The notes beneath the pieces are model-generated. The model did no database searches. It was not told the origin of the DNA and saw nothing but the letters and a program-made list of their open reading frames with translations. From assembly GCA_030737875.1 (NCBI GenBank), contig CM060915.1, positions 634,820,786-634,884,785 of the forward strand: a stretch of DNA of 64,000 bases, given 5' to 3'. This DNA is from Allium sativum (Eukaryota; Streptophyta; Magnoliopsida; Asparagales; Amaryllidaceae). Below, piece by piece: positions 38,501-51,018 of the stretch; position 1 is the stretch's first letter, and every line of letters begins with the position of its first letter. The position numbers and the translations under genes are program-made.

Positions 38501-41500
38501 AGAATAACGAATTTATTGAAAAATATATAAAACCGTGTTGACTAGAGTTGCGCCATTTTGACGTGAACGATAGTTATATCGATTGCATTCGTTTTTATAA
38601 TGAATATAGAAAAGGCAGTGATTTCAAAATATAACGTTTTGAAAATATTATCATTTATATAGTAATGATAAGAAATATTCAATTTTGATTAGAAATTGAA
38701 TATAGAGTTGAAATGGTTTTGAAAACGAATTTAAAACGATTTATAAAATACGTTTTAAAAGGAAATCGACGAAATATATATATAATACATATATTATATA
38801 TATAATGGCCTGAATAGAACGCGCCGCGCCGCGGCAGTTCGTGAATTTCGACCATTGACTTCGAATTGACGTTGCGGGAGATCCGACCGCCGGATTCTCC
38901 TAAAACCGGAACCGTTGGGTTCGTATCGAAAAGAGCTTTCCAATGAATATTAGAATTTTGATATCTAAAGGTTGGATTTGGAATTATGTCCAAATCAAAT
39001 TTGGAAAAGGTCACGGTAAGTGCAGTTCGATGGCCATTGATGGAAATCGACTGTACGGGCCTTGATAAAATTATTAAAAATATCTATAATTTGTGTAAAA
39101 TCATAAGAAATGATTTGGGAAAAATTGGGCTGAAGAATTCCACATTTGAAAGGATAAAAATAGATTTTTATCGAAATGAACTAGTTTTGAACTGGAATTA
39201 AAATCAATTTATTTTTGAGATAAATAAATTGAATTTGAAAGTGATTTTAAAAATAATCAATATTCCCAATACGTGGATTGAACTGGAGTTGAATCGAAAT
39301 TATCTGCGGGATATTTCGATGTTGGATTTCGTGACTATACAGATATTGTTATGGGAATTTGAAAGATATATTTTATATCGTTATTTCCAATACGATATTT
39401 GTTGGTTTCAGAATTTGATATTGAATATAAGCCGGTATATTTTCTATTCAGAGCCTTGTAATTAATATCAGATGTGATCTGGGTTTATCGTGAATCGTGT
39501 TTTAGATGACATTGGTTCTTTAACCCAGTTAAAGGCAAGATGTTGATTTTTGAAAAGATTAAAACTAAGTGGGGTTTTAATGAATCTTTAATTAGATTAA
39601 AAATGTGAATTGATAATTTAAATTATTGAATTTGAAAGGTGATCGAGAATGGAGTACCACCAGTTTTGCTCCAAAGCGATAGTTAAATCTTTAATTAGAT
39701 TGGAACGTGAAATGGTAATTAATTTTACCGATAACACCGTGGTGTTAGATGTGGAGTATTACCAGTTTTCTCCATGGGATATATAGGTTGGGATTGGGAA
39801 ATAAAATAAATAATTACTTCGGTGTGGTTCGTTAATCCCGACTAGTTAGAAATGATATCCAAAGGAGGATTAAAGAATAAATTTAGAAGAATTTATCTTG
39901 GATAAAATTAATGGAAACATTTCCCTAAGAATGTGTTTTTGTGAATAAAAGAATATTCTGAATTGGAATGAGGCGTTCGTTGTGTTTGTGTAACATTTGT
40001 TTATTATATACGTGGGTTATTCAGAAAGGCCGGGTTATACCCATTCTGGATAACCGATTCGACGAGATGTCGACGATGAAGACGATGGTTGAAGACCGGA
40101 AGTCTTCACATCGTTTGGGTGATTACTGATGATCTTGATTGGGCTGTACACCCAGGATGAGGGAATCAGTTGGTGATCATCCAGTCGTACTTGGAGATGG
40201 ATGGATATGCGAGGAAAGTGCCTCCGGTTTCGTTCAGACCCAGAACGAACTTGTAAATGAATTGTGTGTCTGACATTGGATTTTATTCTATGTTGATTGA
40301 TCTCCATTAAATATACATCTGTTTGGCGGCAGAGAATTTATTCTCTTGCTTAACGCCCTTCTCTGAGACGTACGAGCTCAGAGGTTGTATATCGATGGAC
40401 ATCAGTCGCATGGGGTGAATTGCCAGTGTGGCACGCGTAAGTGGCAATTGATCAAGGCTTCTGTTGAAAAGTAAAGTCTTGTGGTTAATGATCAAAGCAC
40501 GGTCTGTGTGGCGTAGCTTTGTGTATAACATGAATTCGCGAGCCTCACACCTCGGTATGAGTCAAAAACGGGATACGGACCCAAGGAGTGCACGGCGTTT
40601 CTTTCTAGCTAGGGTGGTGTCAGTGACCTACCAGCCTGACATTTATATACTTTTCACCTGTGTGGTTGTTGGATACGAGGCGCCTCGGATATAGGTCTGT
40701 AAGGACCGGGAAACGTGTGTTCAGGAATAACTAATCCTCAAAAGTAAGAGAGGACCGGCTTTGGAGGTTCCAAAGGATCAGAGTGGGGTCCTGAGGCATT
40801 GCTAGAGTGTCTCGAACGCGGAGAGGAGCTTGCCCCTTGCCTCGACTCATGACGGAAATCCAATTTCCAATACGTGATATGCGGTTTTAATTGTAGAACT
40901 AGTATGGCGACATGATAGATGGTACCCATGCCGCCTATGATTGATATTTATGATTGAATTTTTTTGACACTATACACTTATTATAGTATCAAGTGATTTG
41001 TTTTAAACGTACTAAGCATGTTTGGCTATTATAAGGGAAAACCCTATCCTCCGGCTTGCGTTGCATTGTGTGATGGGACCTGGGTCTTATAATAGCTTCA
41101 TTTTTCCAAAAAGCATTGCGTTGTTTTGATATATGCACTAGTATTCTTGGGAGGAAACCCGTTCCGTGTTATACGGCGTGGTCCCTTGAATTACTATCCT
41201 TTAAAGTAAAGTTTTAAATAACTGTTTTAGTTCTCACACTAGTCACATGACTGACCTGGAGTTTATTGTTTTAACCTAAACTCTGGGTGCCCCTATTTTC
41301 GACACGGGCAGCTAGTAGTTTTGGTTTTGCAGATTTATATTCACAGGATCCTGATTTACACCTGGAACGATGCTCGGAAAGCTCTGTATCCGTGTATCAC
41401 TTCTAGTTGTGTTTTGTATATTTTTCCGCTGCTATGTAATTTATTGTAATCTCTGATATTCTTCGAATGTATTTTATTCATTTATACTCTGTATATTCTT

Positions 41501-41614
41501 GTATCTGATGGAATTGTTGTAATAACAATGAAATGTTCTTCTGTTTGCGTTCTGATTTGTCTTGTCCTCAACGCTATCCGTGCTTTCCTTCATGGGGAAG
41601 TTCGGGTCGTCTCA
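35526..41614 (+). mobile_element. Element G: solo LTR of the D family (6.1 kb)
   Basis: It begins TGTAATAACCCG and ends GGGTCGTCTCA (mutated from the family's TACTACA), with target duplication tttag on both sides (35521-35525 and 41615-41619). Its 6089 bases align, in inverted orientation, with D's LTRs, but are more diverged. A lone LTR with a matching duplication indicates loss of the interior by LTR-LTR recombination. A GC-rich stretch at 36330-36715, just before a donor-like GTGAGT (36720), differs from the corresponding segment of D. It also carries a (TA)n tract at about 37433-37460 and a TCATGTGTTGA array at 38210-38490. Confidence 0.93.
36335..36715 (+). other. GC-rich, proline-rich open stretch in G leader
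   Basis: A 126-codon open frame, rich in Pro, Ser and Arg, starting in a GC-rich island and ending 5 bases before a GTGAGT. The opposite strand is also open and Gly/Arg-rich, as expected of base composition rather than a gene. D's LTRs have a different, less GC-rich sequence here. I do not recognise a domain. It could be a captured host gene fragment or simply repeat-rich leader. Confidence 0.35.
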
Positions 41615-42561
41615 TTTAGAAACTTCCAAGTAAAAAAGAAGCAGAAAAATAACAATGATATTCCCCAATAAAGCGTGAAACAGCCATAGCAGTGGAAGAG
41701 AGAGTCCATAGCAATACATCGACTATCTTCGAGCTTAGAAGGAAAACTGAGCTAAGTGGTAACATTTCCTCCCTGTGAACCTTGGGGAGAAACGGAAGAA
41801 AAAGAGGCGAAAACAAACTAGGTCAGACATAAGTCTGGTAAGCTCAGTGACTTTCAGCATGTAAACAGGTAAAAGCAACATGACATGAATAAACTGAATA
41901 TAAGACAATACCGTGATAACAGGGATAACATGATAGCATAGGATAAGCATAAGGTATGATAAGGCAAGATAAACTGAACGCGCTTCTACTCTTTCTCTGC
42001 TTCGCTGCTACCCTGTTATTCTGATTTATATATCTCTACACTGCCTAACTAGTGTCCTAACTAGTAATCTATATAAAATGATCGTATTGTAATGTGATCC
42101 CAATCCCCATAATTGTGGTAGCCTTCAGGTGTACATCTATCGTGAGGATTCCACCTCAATCTTCCTAATTGCCATGAACATGTTAGATGTACCCTTACTA
42201 CCCTATCGATCGACTCCTTACTTGTATTAATTTTTCCTTGTGTCTGTGTCAATCGGCCCTCTATTGCGTGTAGATACCTTGTGTTGGTCCCACCATAAGG
42301 TGTATCAATCCTTATGATAGAAACCCGACACGATTCAAGATGCACAGTGTATAACTACTGGTACCCAGTGCTTGGTTTTTCCCACTCCGGAGTACGTGCA
42401 CGCCCGTAAACCGTCGGAACCTGCACTGATGTAACCACTGCCGTAGTTTTGATCGCTTATAATCAGCCCAATAATCGTGCCTCACCCTGCCTAGTTCGGG
42501 GTACCATGATACAACTATGTGGGTTACTGCTGAAATGGGTCCCCGTTACTAGGGTTTCCTA

Positions 42562-43370
42562 CTGGTTAAGTTTGTGGGCCTATATATACAAATATTACCC
42601 ACCTACATGAGATGTACTTAACCCTTCCATCGATTCAAGCATGTTTATTTAGTGGTTAAGTTTTGTGGGCCTATATTTACTAATATTACCCACCAACCCG
42701 ATATGTACTTAACCCTCCTACTGATTCAAGCATGTTTATTTAATGGTTAAGTTTGTGGGCCTATATTTACTAATATTACCCACCAACCCGATATGTACTT
42801 AACCCGCACATTATGCCATATTGGTTAAGTGTTGTCCATTCATGTTAACTTAATCCACCCATTCATTATGTCATGTTGGTTAAGTGTTTCTTATTAACTT
42901 AACCCTCCTCACCTATCATGTTGGATTGGTTAAGTGTTTCCTATTAACTTAACCCCGTTCGTCCATCAAGTTATATTGGACAAGTATTTCTTGTTAACTT
43001 AACCCCATGTGCTCATCATGTTGTATTGGTTAAGTGTCATTAATCAATTCAAGTTAACGTAACCCACCTACTTGTCATGTTACTTTGGTTAAGTGTTGCC
43101 TTCTTGTGTTAACTTAACCCTACCACAAATCAAGTTATGTTGGTTAAGTGTTGCCCTCTCGTGTTAGCTTATCCCTTCCCATTCATCATGCTATACTGGT
43201 TAAGTGTTTCCTATTAACTTAACCCTAGTCATTCATCATGTTATATTGGCTAAGTGTTCCTATGAACTTAACCCTAGTCATTCATCTTATTATATTGGTT
43301 AAGTGTTTCTCATTAACTTAACCCTAGTCATTCATGTAAGTGTTCCTATGAACTTAACCCTAGTCATTCA
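42562..43370. repeat. Hairpin array in B 5' LTR
   Basis: Second copy of the ~14-unit GGTTAAGT/ACTTAACC array, with a few arms changed relative to 5543-6362 (for example GGCTAAGT near 43249). Confidence 0.85.
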
Positions 43371-43407
43371 TCTCGTTCATTAGCATTAATTGATTTATTA
43401 ATGCTCC

Positions 43408-43612
43408 AACCTCTCACATTAGATATGTGTTGTTGCGGTTACCGGATGTGTCGGGCGGTTCCGGGCAGTTTTACACCATAACTCAATCTAACCTCAGGTT
43501 TTTCTTGGGCATGATGCACTAACCTCTCACATTAGATAGGTATTGTTGTGGTTAGTGGATGTGTCGGGCGGTTCCGGGCAGTTTTACACCACAACTCAAT
43601 CTAGCCTCGGGT
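43408..43612 (-). repeat. Tandem stem-loop pair in B 5' LTR
   Basis: It matches 6388-6607, with arms TTAGAT/ATCTAA and TTGTGG/CCACAA around the GGGCGGTTCCGGGCAG core. Confidence 0.78.
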
Positions 43613-45239
43613 TAGGCATGTTCATTTTTTCACTAATTTACATAATTATAGATTATATGTAAATTATTCATAATTGTTATCAATTTCAGATTATGCTGCA
43701 TTTACCATAAATGTCCAAGTCTAGATTTTATATGCTAATTATCCCAACCAGTCATGTTCCAATTCTCAAGTTATGCCCAACAAAGCTAATTGCAAGTTAT
43801 GGCCTCCAAATTCAATTTCAAGTTATTACTCAAAATAGGCTACACCTAGTCTTCCCAAGTTTGCAATAATAGTCATGCCCCAATATCCCGATATGCATTA
43901 TGCTTGGCGTCTTAACCGATGGTTATGCCCAATCTAGGTTAATATTCCAATTTACAATTTGCGCCAATTATAGATTTAATATTTCAATTTACCCCAAGTT
44001 TGCAACAAAGACAATTATGCCCCAAATCATAAGTTACAAAATCATGTTCCACCATTACCAAATAGACTATCCCCCAATACCCCCACATTCCAATCGCACG
44101 TAAAATAAGTTTCAGTCTAGATTCAAGGTTAATCTAGATTCATAAAATAAAGGGGAAGAAAGAGGAACATAGACGAGAGTAGGCATAAAACAAGCATTAA
44201 AATGGTTGATCTATCAAATATAATATTATGGACTTAAGAGGATTACAGATCTGTTAGAGGAGGTATAACAAAGATAGATTTGAAAAAACTAACAGAAATA
44301 GCCTCATAGACATATAGATCTGATATAAATAACATCATGAACCTAAAAGAATTATATATTAGATGTCCAACAAAGATAAGCATGATTGAATAATAACTTC
44401 CTAGGCAATGTAAATCATTGATTCAATAGGAAGATAGGAATTAATCTGAAAGATTTGTCTTATCATCAAGCATGGACTTAGATCCATTTCATTACATGCC
44501 AAAATCACTATTAGGTGTTTAAATCTGAAAATAACTTGAACTTACCAAAAGAGAATGATTCTTGTATTTCTAGAATCTGTTTTCTGAAACTGAATAGCTC
44601 TCCCTTGAAGAAGACTATCGATTTCTCTAATTTAGATTTGATTCTTAGAAAATAGTTGTTGAATTCGTTGAATTAGCCTTTGAATCTCTACTTGAATTCT
44701 AACTTGATTCTACGAAGAACTTGAGCGGCATAACCCCATCTTTGATTTATTTTGATATGAATTAGGGTAGAGTATAGGCGTAATGAAGTTGTGTAGAGAA
44801 AACTGTAGCCTTAGGGGTGTTTATATAGCATAGGGATCAACTAATCTGGTCAGAACAGGCGACCAATTGCAGAAAAATAAACCAGTCCTCAGATCTGGAA
44901 ATAGGGGCAGTTCGACCCCCTGGTCGACCTATGTGACCCAGGTCGACCCCCTGGGCGACCTGGGTCCTGGGCGGGAATTTCCCGCCCAGCCCGGGTGTGT
45001 AATTTGAATTCGAATTTTGAATTTAGAACTGAGCTATTTTAATTAATTTAAATTCCTGAAACTTCAGAGGGCTATAACTTCCTCATACGAAGTCCGATAT
45101 ACGAAAACCTAGACTCTATTCTAAGCAGAATTCCGTGATGAATGCAATGGCCTAACCCGTTTCCTTTAATTCTTCTTCTAAAAATTAAGTTTACTTTAAT
45201 TTTTTATTTTAATATTCTCAGAAAATACGGGTTGTTACA

Positions 45240-45477
45240 TAAACCATCATTCGAATCCAATAGAAGTGGTTTCAGCTCAAAACACTTTTCCAATCAAAAG
45301 TTAAAGGCAAAACAAGATTCGCTAGGGGCAAAATGGTCCTTTAAAATTCGGCAAAAATCGTGAACATGGGAAATGATCCCAATAGTCACTTCCCAAAGTT
45401 ACTTGAACATATAACTTCGTATGAAAATAAATATTCTACGATCCTTCGATACGTAGAATGGGTCGTTACATACACAC

Positions 45478-45533
<56 letters not shown>

Positions 45534-47624
45534 CAGTAGACAAGCTAGTAATTGCATAATCATTTAAAATACAACTAAATGACATATAAATTGAACATTT
45601 ATAATGGTAATATATATATTTTTTAAGTATAATGTTTTCGTAATCCATACAAAATAGTAATATGATTCAGGTCTTCAGTACAATCATTAAGATGTAATAT
45701 AGTTCACATTGTTAGCTATACCAATATAATTGTGTAGTACCCATTACTTCATAAATATGTAATCCATAGATCATCCTTCTAAGCGTCAACTTCAATCCAA
45801 AACAAGAACCTGAAATGAAGTAACAGAGATAGTCAATAATGTCTATTTTCAAAATGATAAAACTGAATTATTGCACAAATATTTGATACAAAAAGATAAA
45901 AATATTTGACACAAACATTTTCAGCATGATAAACTAACTAAATTGCATACTGCTGCTATTGAGAGCAACTATTGAGAAATAAAAATGTACCTTCCCTTTT
46001 ACATCCCTTTGTACTTGTGATTAGTGTTATCTGAGTGCAGGGTACCTTTTATTGAAATAAACAAGCTTTCGATTTTGTTGATTAAAAGGTATGTACATCT
46101 AAAATTGACGATGTTTTAAACAGTTACAAATCAACTGAGATGTACAAAAGATTTAACCAGGTTCAAAACAAAGACAATTATCATGTTGCAAAAAAGGTAT
46201 TTGACCTCAATTCAGTAACAGACCATAAAAGAATGTAATATTTAGTAACAGAACAAGTTCAAACCAAATTGCTGAATATGTAGGAACTTAACAAATAGCA
46301 GCTTGGCTCTTTAGCCAAGCTTCAGTGAAGGAAAAGTTATGACCTATTCTCATATGCAAATAGCAACTTGTATGCAATAAGCAGCTTGGCACTTTGGTTT
46401 TCACCATATTAATAAGCAGCTTGGCACAACCAAAAATGTTTATGTTGATTTTTCTAATAAAATTAAACAGCATATGCAATGCGTATAAAGAAATGTAAAG
46501 CTAATTGAATTTATAAACAAATGAAGAGAATAAAAGATTAGATTCAAGATACCCACTAATCATCGTTCATTGTTGGGGTTGTTTCAGGCATAATTGTTTG
46601 ATTCTAGCTTGCCTATTATATGATTGGACTGTCCCTTTAGTCTCTTTTTTCTTTAATATAGTAGATATATATGGTTTTGTTTTCCAATTATGTTGAACAT
46701 ATATATCTGTGTTTAACTCTCATGATGACAATAACTACCCAATCCAAAAGACTATATATATATACACAGAATAAAGATACATAATATATAACTTTATCTA
46801 TTCAAGATTAAATTTAACATACGTGGAAATAGTCTAGCATTACCAGAAGAAAGGAGCCTAGAAGAATCTGATTAAATGCTTCTTCAAGAACCGAAGGTTT
46901 ATGTCCACCAACGAATTCTGAAAGTGTAATAATTGATAATACTTGCAAAGTAAAATAAATACGTGTGGCTGTTATTGTACAACAATTTTTTCCAAGCCTG
47001 ATGCTATCTTAAATCAACACTTTTCTCCTTTGTTCTTTTCCCTATTTTGTTTTGTTTTGCTTATATTTTTTTCTGCGCACACTACAGCAGTTTTACTTTT
47101 CCAAGCATGCATGCTACATTTCCCTGTTAGAACAGTTTCTCCCTTTTTTCATGAATCAATAAATCTACTAGTTGATAATGTTTCTTGAACGGAAAATGCA
47201 ACATTTATGAAGGAGCTTCTAGATCTATATTTTTTTATCGTTGTGAGAAGTAGTGAACTTATTGAAGTTTGAGGTAATAGTGGTTGAAGGAGGAAATAAA
47301 GTGGTACACATGATCCCAGTATATGATGATATGGACAAGCATATAAACATGTGCAAGGATGTAAACAGCAAATTCAAGCAGCAGGTAAACCTGATTTTCA
47401 TTGTTGTACCTAAAATTGGTATATGAGTCCATAATGTTCATCCATCCTTAAACATAGAAAGCCGGTAACAATAATGAATCTCCATTTTGACTTTACTACA
47501 GAAAGTTATAGCACTGTAATATTCAACTTTTGTGTTAACAACATTTCAATATATAGTTTCAAATATGCAATGCAAAATGTTGCAATGAAAAGGATATGGC
47601 AATTACAGAATTAGAGGGTAATAA
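45240..47624. other. AT-rich DNA without recognised gene
   Basis: Between B's right end and the Harbinger left end. 45240-45472 ends in GGGTCGTTACA and resembles the end of another old LTR. A (TA)n tract lies at 45481-45532. Short repeats of AAGCAGCTTGGCAC occur around 46290-46440. No protein domain was recognised in any frame. It may be an intergenic or intronic remnant of host DNA. Confidence 0.5.
45481..45532. repeat. (TA)n microsatellite
   Basis: About 25 TA units. Confidence 0.95.
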
Positions 47625-47754
47625 GGGCATTCCCAACAGTGTGAGGAGGAGGGGAAATGGGGAGAGAAAGAGGAGGCACGCTGTCCAGTAGAGGCGAGAG
47701 GAGCGTGGGGAGCATTTTGAAATGGCGACGCTCGCCATTTCACAAATCAGAGCG

Positions 47755-47910
47755 TCGAGACCTAAACAGTTTCATGAAAATCGAATAAGACATAAACGGT
47801 TTTCATAAAACCGTTTTAGGTATAAACGGTTTTTTGAAAACCGTTTAGTGTCTTTCCGGATTTCATAAAACCCTTTTTGTTTTATACGGATTTCATAGAA
47901 CCGTATAAAA
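47755..47910. repeat. Subterminal palindromic repeats of the Harbinger element
   Basis: Four to five units of about 40 bases built on AAACGGTTTTC...AAAACCGTTT or the related ACGGATTTCAT...ACCGTAT. They lie about 130 bases from the inferred terminus, a usual place for transposase or Myb-protein binding sites. They also contain AACGGTT-like Myb cores. Confidence 0.6.
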
Positions 47911-48226
47911 CATGGTTTTTTTTAAATAATCCAATTGTCGATGTTTTATTTTAATATGTCTGAATTACGTTGTAAATTTATCTAACTTAAAGTTTTCAAG
48001 TTAATTTAAAACATGGATTTTAAAATAAATTTTGACATAAAACTAGTTAATTTTTTTTAATAACCCACAAAACAATACACCCAACATAGAAAACTAAAAC
48101 TAGGATACAACAAGCAGGAAATAGCAACCTAGCAACCTAGAAATACAACAAGGACGATTACGATAGCAAGAAATAGAAAACTAAACCTAGGATACAACAC
48201 GCTCGAAATAGCAACATAGACTGTGT

Positions 48227-49300
48227 CTACATCTCGGAACTTCCTTCTTCTTCCTGATATCGTTTCTGTTGAGCCCTCAATATACGATCTTTTTTTGCTA
48301 TAGCATACTGAAGAGCCTATCCAGTCAAATGAGATATATCTCTTAATAGATACTCTTCTTCTTCCTTCTCCTTCAAACGTCTTTCACGTTTTTCTTTATA
48401 AGCAGTTCTTTGTATGAGAGCTGTAGTTCTAGCGGCTTCTTGCCGCAGTTGCATCTCCATGATCTGCAGCTTCTTCTCTTTACGCTTCTCACGGTCTTCG
48501 TTGTTGGAGACGGATGCAAGTGATATATCACTTAACAACGAAGTTAGTTTATCACTAGACGCTGCCAAATCTTTTGATTCCTTATTTTTCAGTAGTGCTC
48601 TCTTGCTTGATTTTATTCCTTCTGGCCTTGCTTCAGCCCCACCATACATCATTCCCGAATTAGGAGTCACAGGTGTACTATTATTCCCATCATCGTCTGT
48701 AGTTATAGGACGTTCAGCTGTATTGCCCGGGGATGAATCCACCGAAAGTCTAGAAGCTACATTTCTTAAGTTAGATTCTTCAGTGTCTACAAGATATACA
48801 TCATCTGGTTCGCATATATTGGCCCAACGTGGAAAAAAAGAAAGAATTTCCAATGCTTCATGAGTATTGAATTCAGTTTTACAGGTGTCACGATAGATGC
48901 TATCGTAATCGTCCTTCAAATCTCTGAAAGTTTGACTGCTTCTAAGCGAATCTCCCCTTAGTTCTTTAATCCCTTTGTACTTGGTACACATAGCATTCAA
49001 ATTATACCATGTAGTCTTTGTGCTCTCAATTGATCTTCGTGTGACGCATTCAGTGTCTCCATTGTACAAATCATTAACCCTCTGATAGAAAAACTTACCA
49101 GCAGAACGGCCATCAGCAACGATAGAAGCGCTTACCCATGCATTAGCTAGCACTTTATAGTCAGCTGCTCTCCATATTTTACATGTACCTACAGTTTTTT
49201 CCATGCTACTTTGAACGGGAGTTTCTTTTGTTTTTCGCTTGGTATATGATCGTTTAGCCTTGGTTTGTCCTTTGTCAGGTACCGGGGTCGGAGCAACCAT
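48227..49300 (-). pseudogene. Harbinger ORF1, Myb/SANT-like DNA-binding protein
   Basis: The ATG at 49300 opens a 327-codon frame. A Lys-rich N-terminus is followed by a Myb/SANT-like trihelix domain (about residues 40-170; WRAADYKVLANAW, then FFYQRVNDLYN and KTTWYNLNAMC). Next is an acidic, Ser-rich linker and a charged coiled-coil C-terminus (about residues 265-320). In this superfamily ORF1 partners the transposase in binding and import. The stop at 48317 appears premature: the same frame continues 30 codons (ALQYAIAKKDRILRAQQ) to a stop at 48227, matching the usual C-terminal tail. The protein is otherwise intact, better preserved than the transposase. Confidence 0.8.
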
Positions 49301-49735
49301 CTCTTGGTGTACGTTTTAATTATGAAGTTGGCCGTACATGTTACCGTACTGCTGAGTGAGGTTTATTTGGTGGAGAAATTGACTTTATTCTATAGTTAGG
49401 AAAGGGGATGGAGTCATTGACGGGGCTTCGGCTTGAGATAATAAACTAGTAAAATTACTAATGTTATCATTGGTATAGGCAGAGAAATTGTTGTTGTTGG
49501 GATCAGACATTGTTGTTTGCTAAGAAATAGAATTGTTTGTGAGTGTGACGAAAACTACCGTACCCCCGTATTTATAAAGACATAGAATGCAAGTAGGCTT
49601 GAAAATTACAATAAGCCATTCAATGTTTTGCAATGTGTTTTCCAATCAACTTTAGAAAATAGGGTAAGTTTAATTACTCTGACCCTGTCAAGTTGTTTAA
49701 TCAAATCAACTTTAATGATTCCTTTGAATGGTGTG

Positions 49736-49795
49736 ATGCTTTATTTTACTTTACTTTACTTTACTTTGCTTTACTTTGCTTTACTTTGTTTTACT
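49736..49795 (+). repeat. (TTTAC)n microsatellite
   Basis: About ten TTTAC-like units with TTTGC and TTTGT variants. Confidence 0.85.
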
Positions 49796-49839
49796 TTGTT
49801 TTGCATTGCCTTGCCTATATTAAACGTTTGAATTGTAGT

Positions 49840-50220
49840 TTAACTACACAATTCGAAACGGCAAACGAAAATTGGACTGCTTCAGACTATGTTGTTTTGA
49901 TAAAGGCGTACATTGAAGCAGACATACTACATATGGAAGAAGAGGTGGAACAAGATTTCTGGGAAACCCTCAATGATTTTTACAACAATCATACTAGTTG
50001 TAGAATATAGAGGCCCAACTTAGCAACCAGAAGCGCTTTCTGCTTATTTAGTACCGACTATATGAATTACCGCAAAGTAATTGATGAGATAAAAAAGGAT
50101 GGAGCCTTTCAGGAGAAACGGTCGACGTACGACTCACTCTATCTTTTCAAGTACCGTTCAAATTTCGTCGTCCACGAAGCGTACGGGTTATGGTACAATC
50201 ATATTATACAGTTTGAGTAG
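49840..50220 (+). pseudogene. Second Myb/SANT-like ORF1 fragment, opposite strand
   Basis: One plus-strand frame reads ENWTASDYVVLIKAYIEAD, then QDFWETLNDFYN, a stop at 50008-50010, then continues in frame (NYRKVIDEIKKDG, YDSLYLFKYRSNFVVHEAY) to a stop at 50218. The pattern (NWT...DVVL...AYIE, FW..I...YN, then a C-terminal KF..HEA..L segment) is that of plant Harbinger-associated Myb/SANT proteins, but it is clearly different from the ORF1 at 48227-49300. It may come from an older related element or a diverged second ORF1. At least one nonsense change. Confidence 0.55.
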
Positions 50221-50379
50221 TATATCGTTATATTATGTGTCGTATTCAATATGTATCGTCTGGTTTATGTAGTTGGAAAGTGTGGATGTATCTGTAGACT
50301 TCAATTTCAATTCATAACTATAGTATGTGTGTTATTCAACTGAAATGACTAGTCTATGGACACTACAAGTCATGCTACA

Positions 50380-50470
50380 CGAACATTAAAAGTCGTGCTC
50401 CACTCACATTAAAAGTCGTGCACCACTAACATTAAAAGTCGTGTTCCATTCACATTAAAAGTCGTGCTGG
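50380..50470. repeat. 23-base tandem repeat, 4 copies
   Basis: Units of ACATTAAAAGTCGTGCTCCACTC type with small changes, inside the Harbinger element. Confidence 0.85.
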
Positions 50471-50484
50471 AAAGAAAGAGTCAA

Positions 50485-50850
50485 GAAGTTAAAGATTTGG
50501 GTCGTCCTCTTTTGAATTGTGGAAATAAAGTGTTAAGGATATTAAGGAGTTAAGGAGTTAGGTACGGTTTGGGTCGTCCTCTTTTGAGTTGTGAAAATCA
50601 AGTGTTAAGGCGTTTAAGGAGTTACGTACAGTTTGGGTCATCCTCTTTTGAATTATGAAAATAAAGTGTTAGGTCGTTTAAGGATTTAAGGAGTTACGTA
50701 CGGTTTGGGTCGTCCTCTTTTGAAGTGTGAAAATAAAGTGTTACGGCGTTTAAGGAGTTACGTACGGTTTGGGTCGTCCTCTTTTGAATTGTGAAAATAA
50801 AGTGTTAAGGTGTTTAAGGAGTTACGTATGGTTTGGGTCGTCCTCATCAA
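50485..50850. repeat. ~65-75-base tandem repeat, 5-6 copies
   Basis: Each unit contains GGTTTGGGTCGTCCTCTTTT, then GAAAATAAAGTGTTAAGG and GAGTTACGTACG. It is located between the Myb fragment and the 3' end of the transposase. Confidence 0.85.
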
Positions 50851-51018
50851 ACGTTATAATAGACACATTATAAAATAGAAATGCGATATATTTGAAGTAC
50901 ATAAAACAATACAATAATCGAGTACTACGGACCTCCCTAGACAATACAATAATAAAACAGTACAACAATACAATAATCATTTACAAGCACAATAGCTCAA
51001 CAACCGCATAGACTTTAT

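Larger units (their letters stand above)
5035..45239 (-). mobile_element. Element B: internally deleted Ty3/gypsy element (host of A, C, D, G)
   Basis: Two homologous LTR segments (5035-8223, and 35313-45239 with G inside) flank short remains of the interior at 8224-9216 and 33951-35312, separated by the nested element A. A primer site and a PPT-like GGGGAAAA next to the 8223 edge set the minus orientation. The left part of the 3' LTR is cut off by insertion of element C and continues outside the window. Bases after the right end are taaac (45240-45244); the partner copy is not visible. After removing insertions, the interior is only about 2.4 kb, so most of pol is deleted. LTR sequence is close to C and related to E. 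Confidence 0.88.
35313..45239 (-). repeat. 5' LTR of element B, split by solo LTR G
   Basis: Parts 35313-35520 and 41615-45239 (one tttag copy counted once) together make about 3.8 kb. Plus-strand ends are TGAAACACCCC (one base off TGTAAC) and GGGTTGTTACA. Landmarks: hairpin array 42562-43370, stem-loops 43408-43612, 9-codon frame about 44713-44742, TATA box 44818-44826, GTCGAC-type array 44912-44963, and E2F-like repeat 44970-44986. A sequence matching the conserved CAGACTTATGTCTGACC block of E occurs inverted near 41820-41840. Confidence 0.9.

Noticed and set aside
45240..47624. Host gene exons between B and the Harbinger element
   Set aside because: No recognisable domain, only short frames; a splice-aware search would be needed to support any exon.
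48414..48863. 149-codon open frame on the plus strand
   Set aside because: Lies wholly antisense to the Myb/SANT ORF1, whose translation has a recognisable domain.
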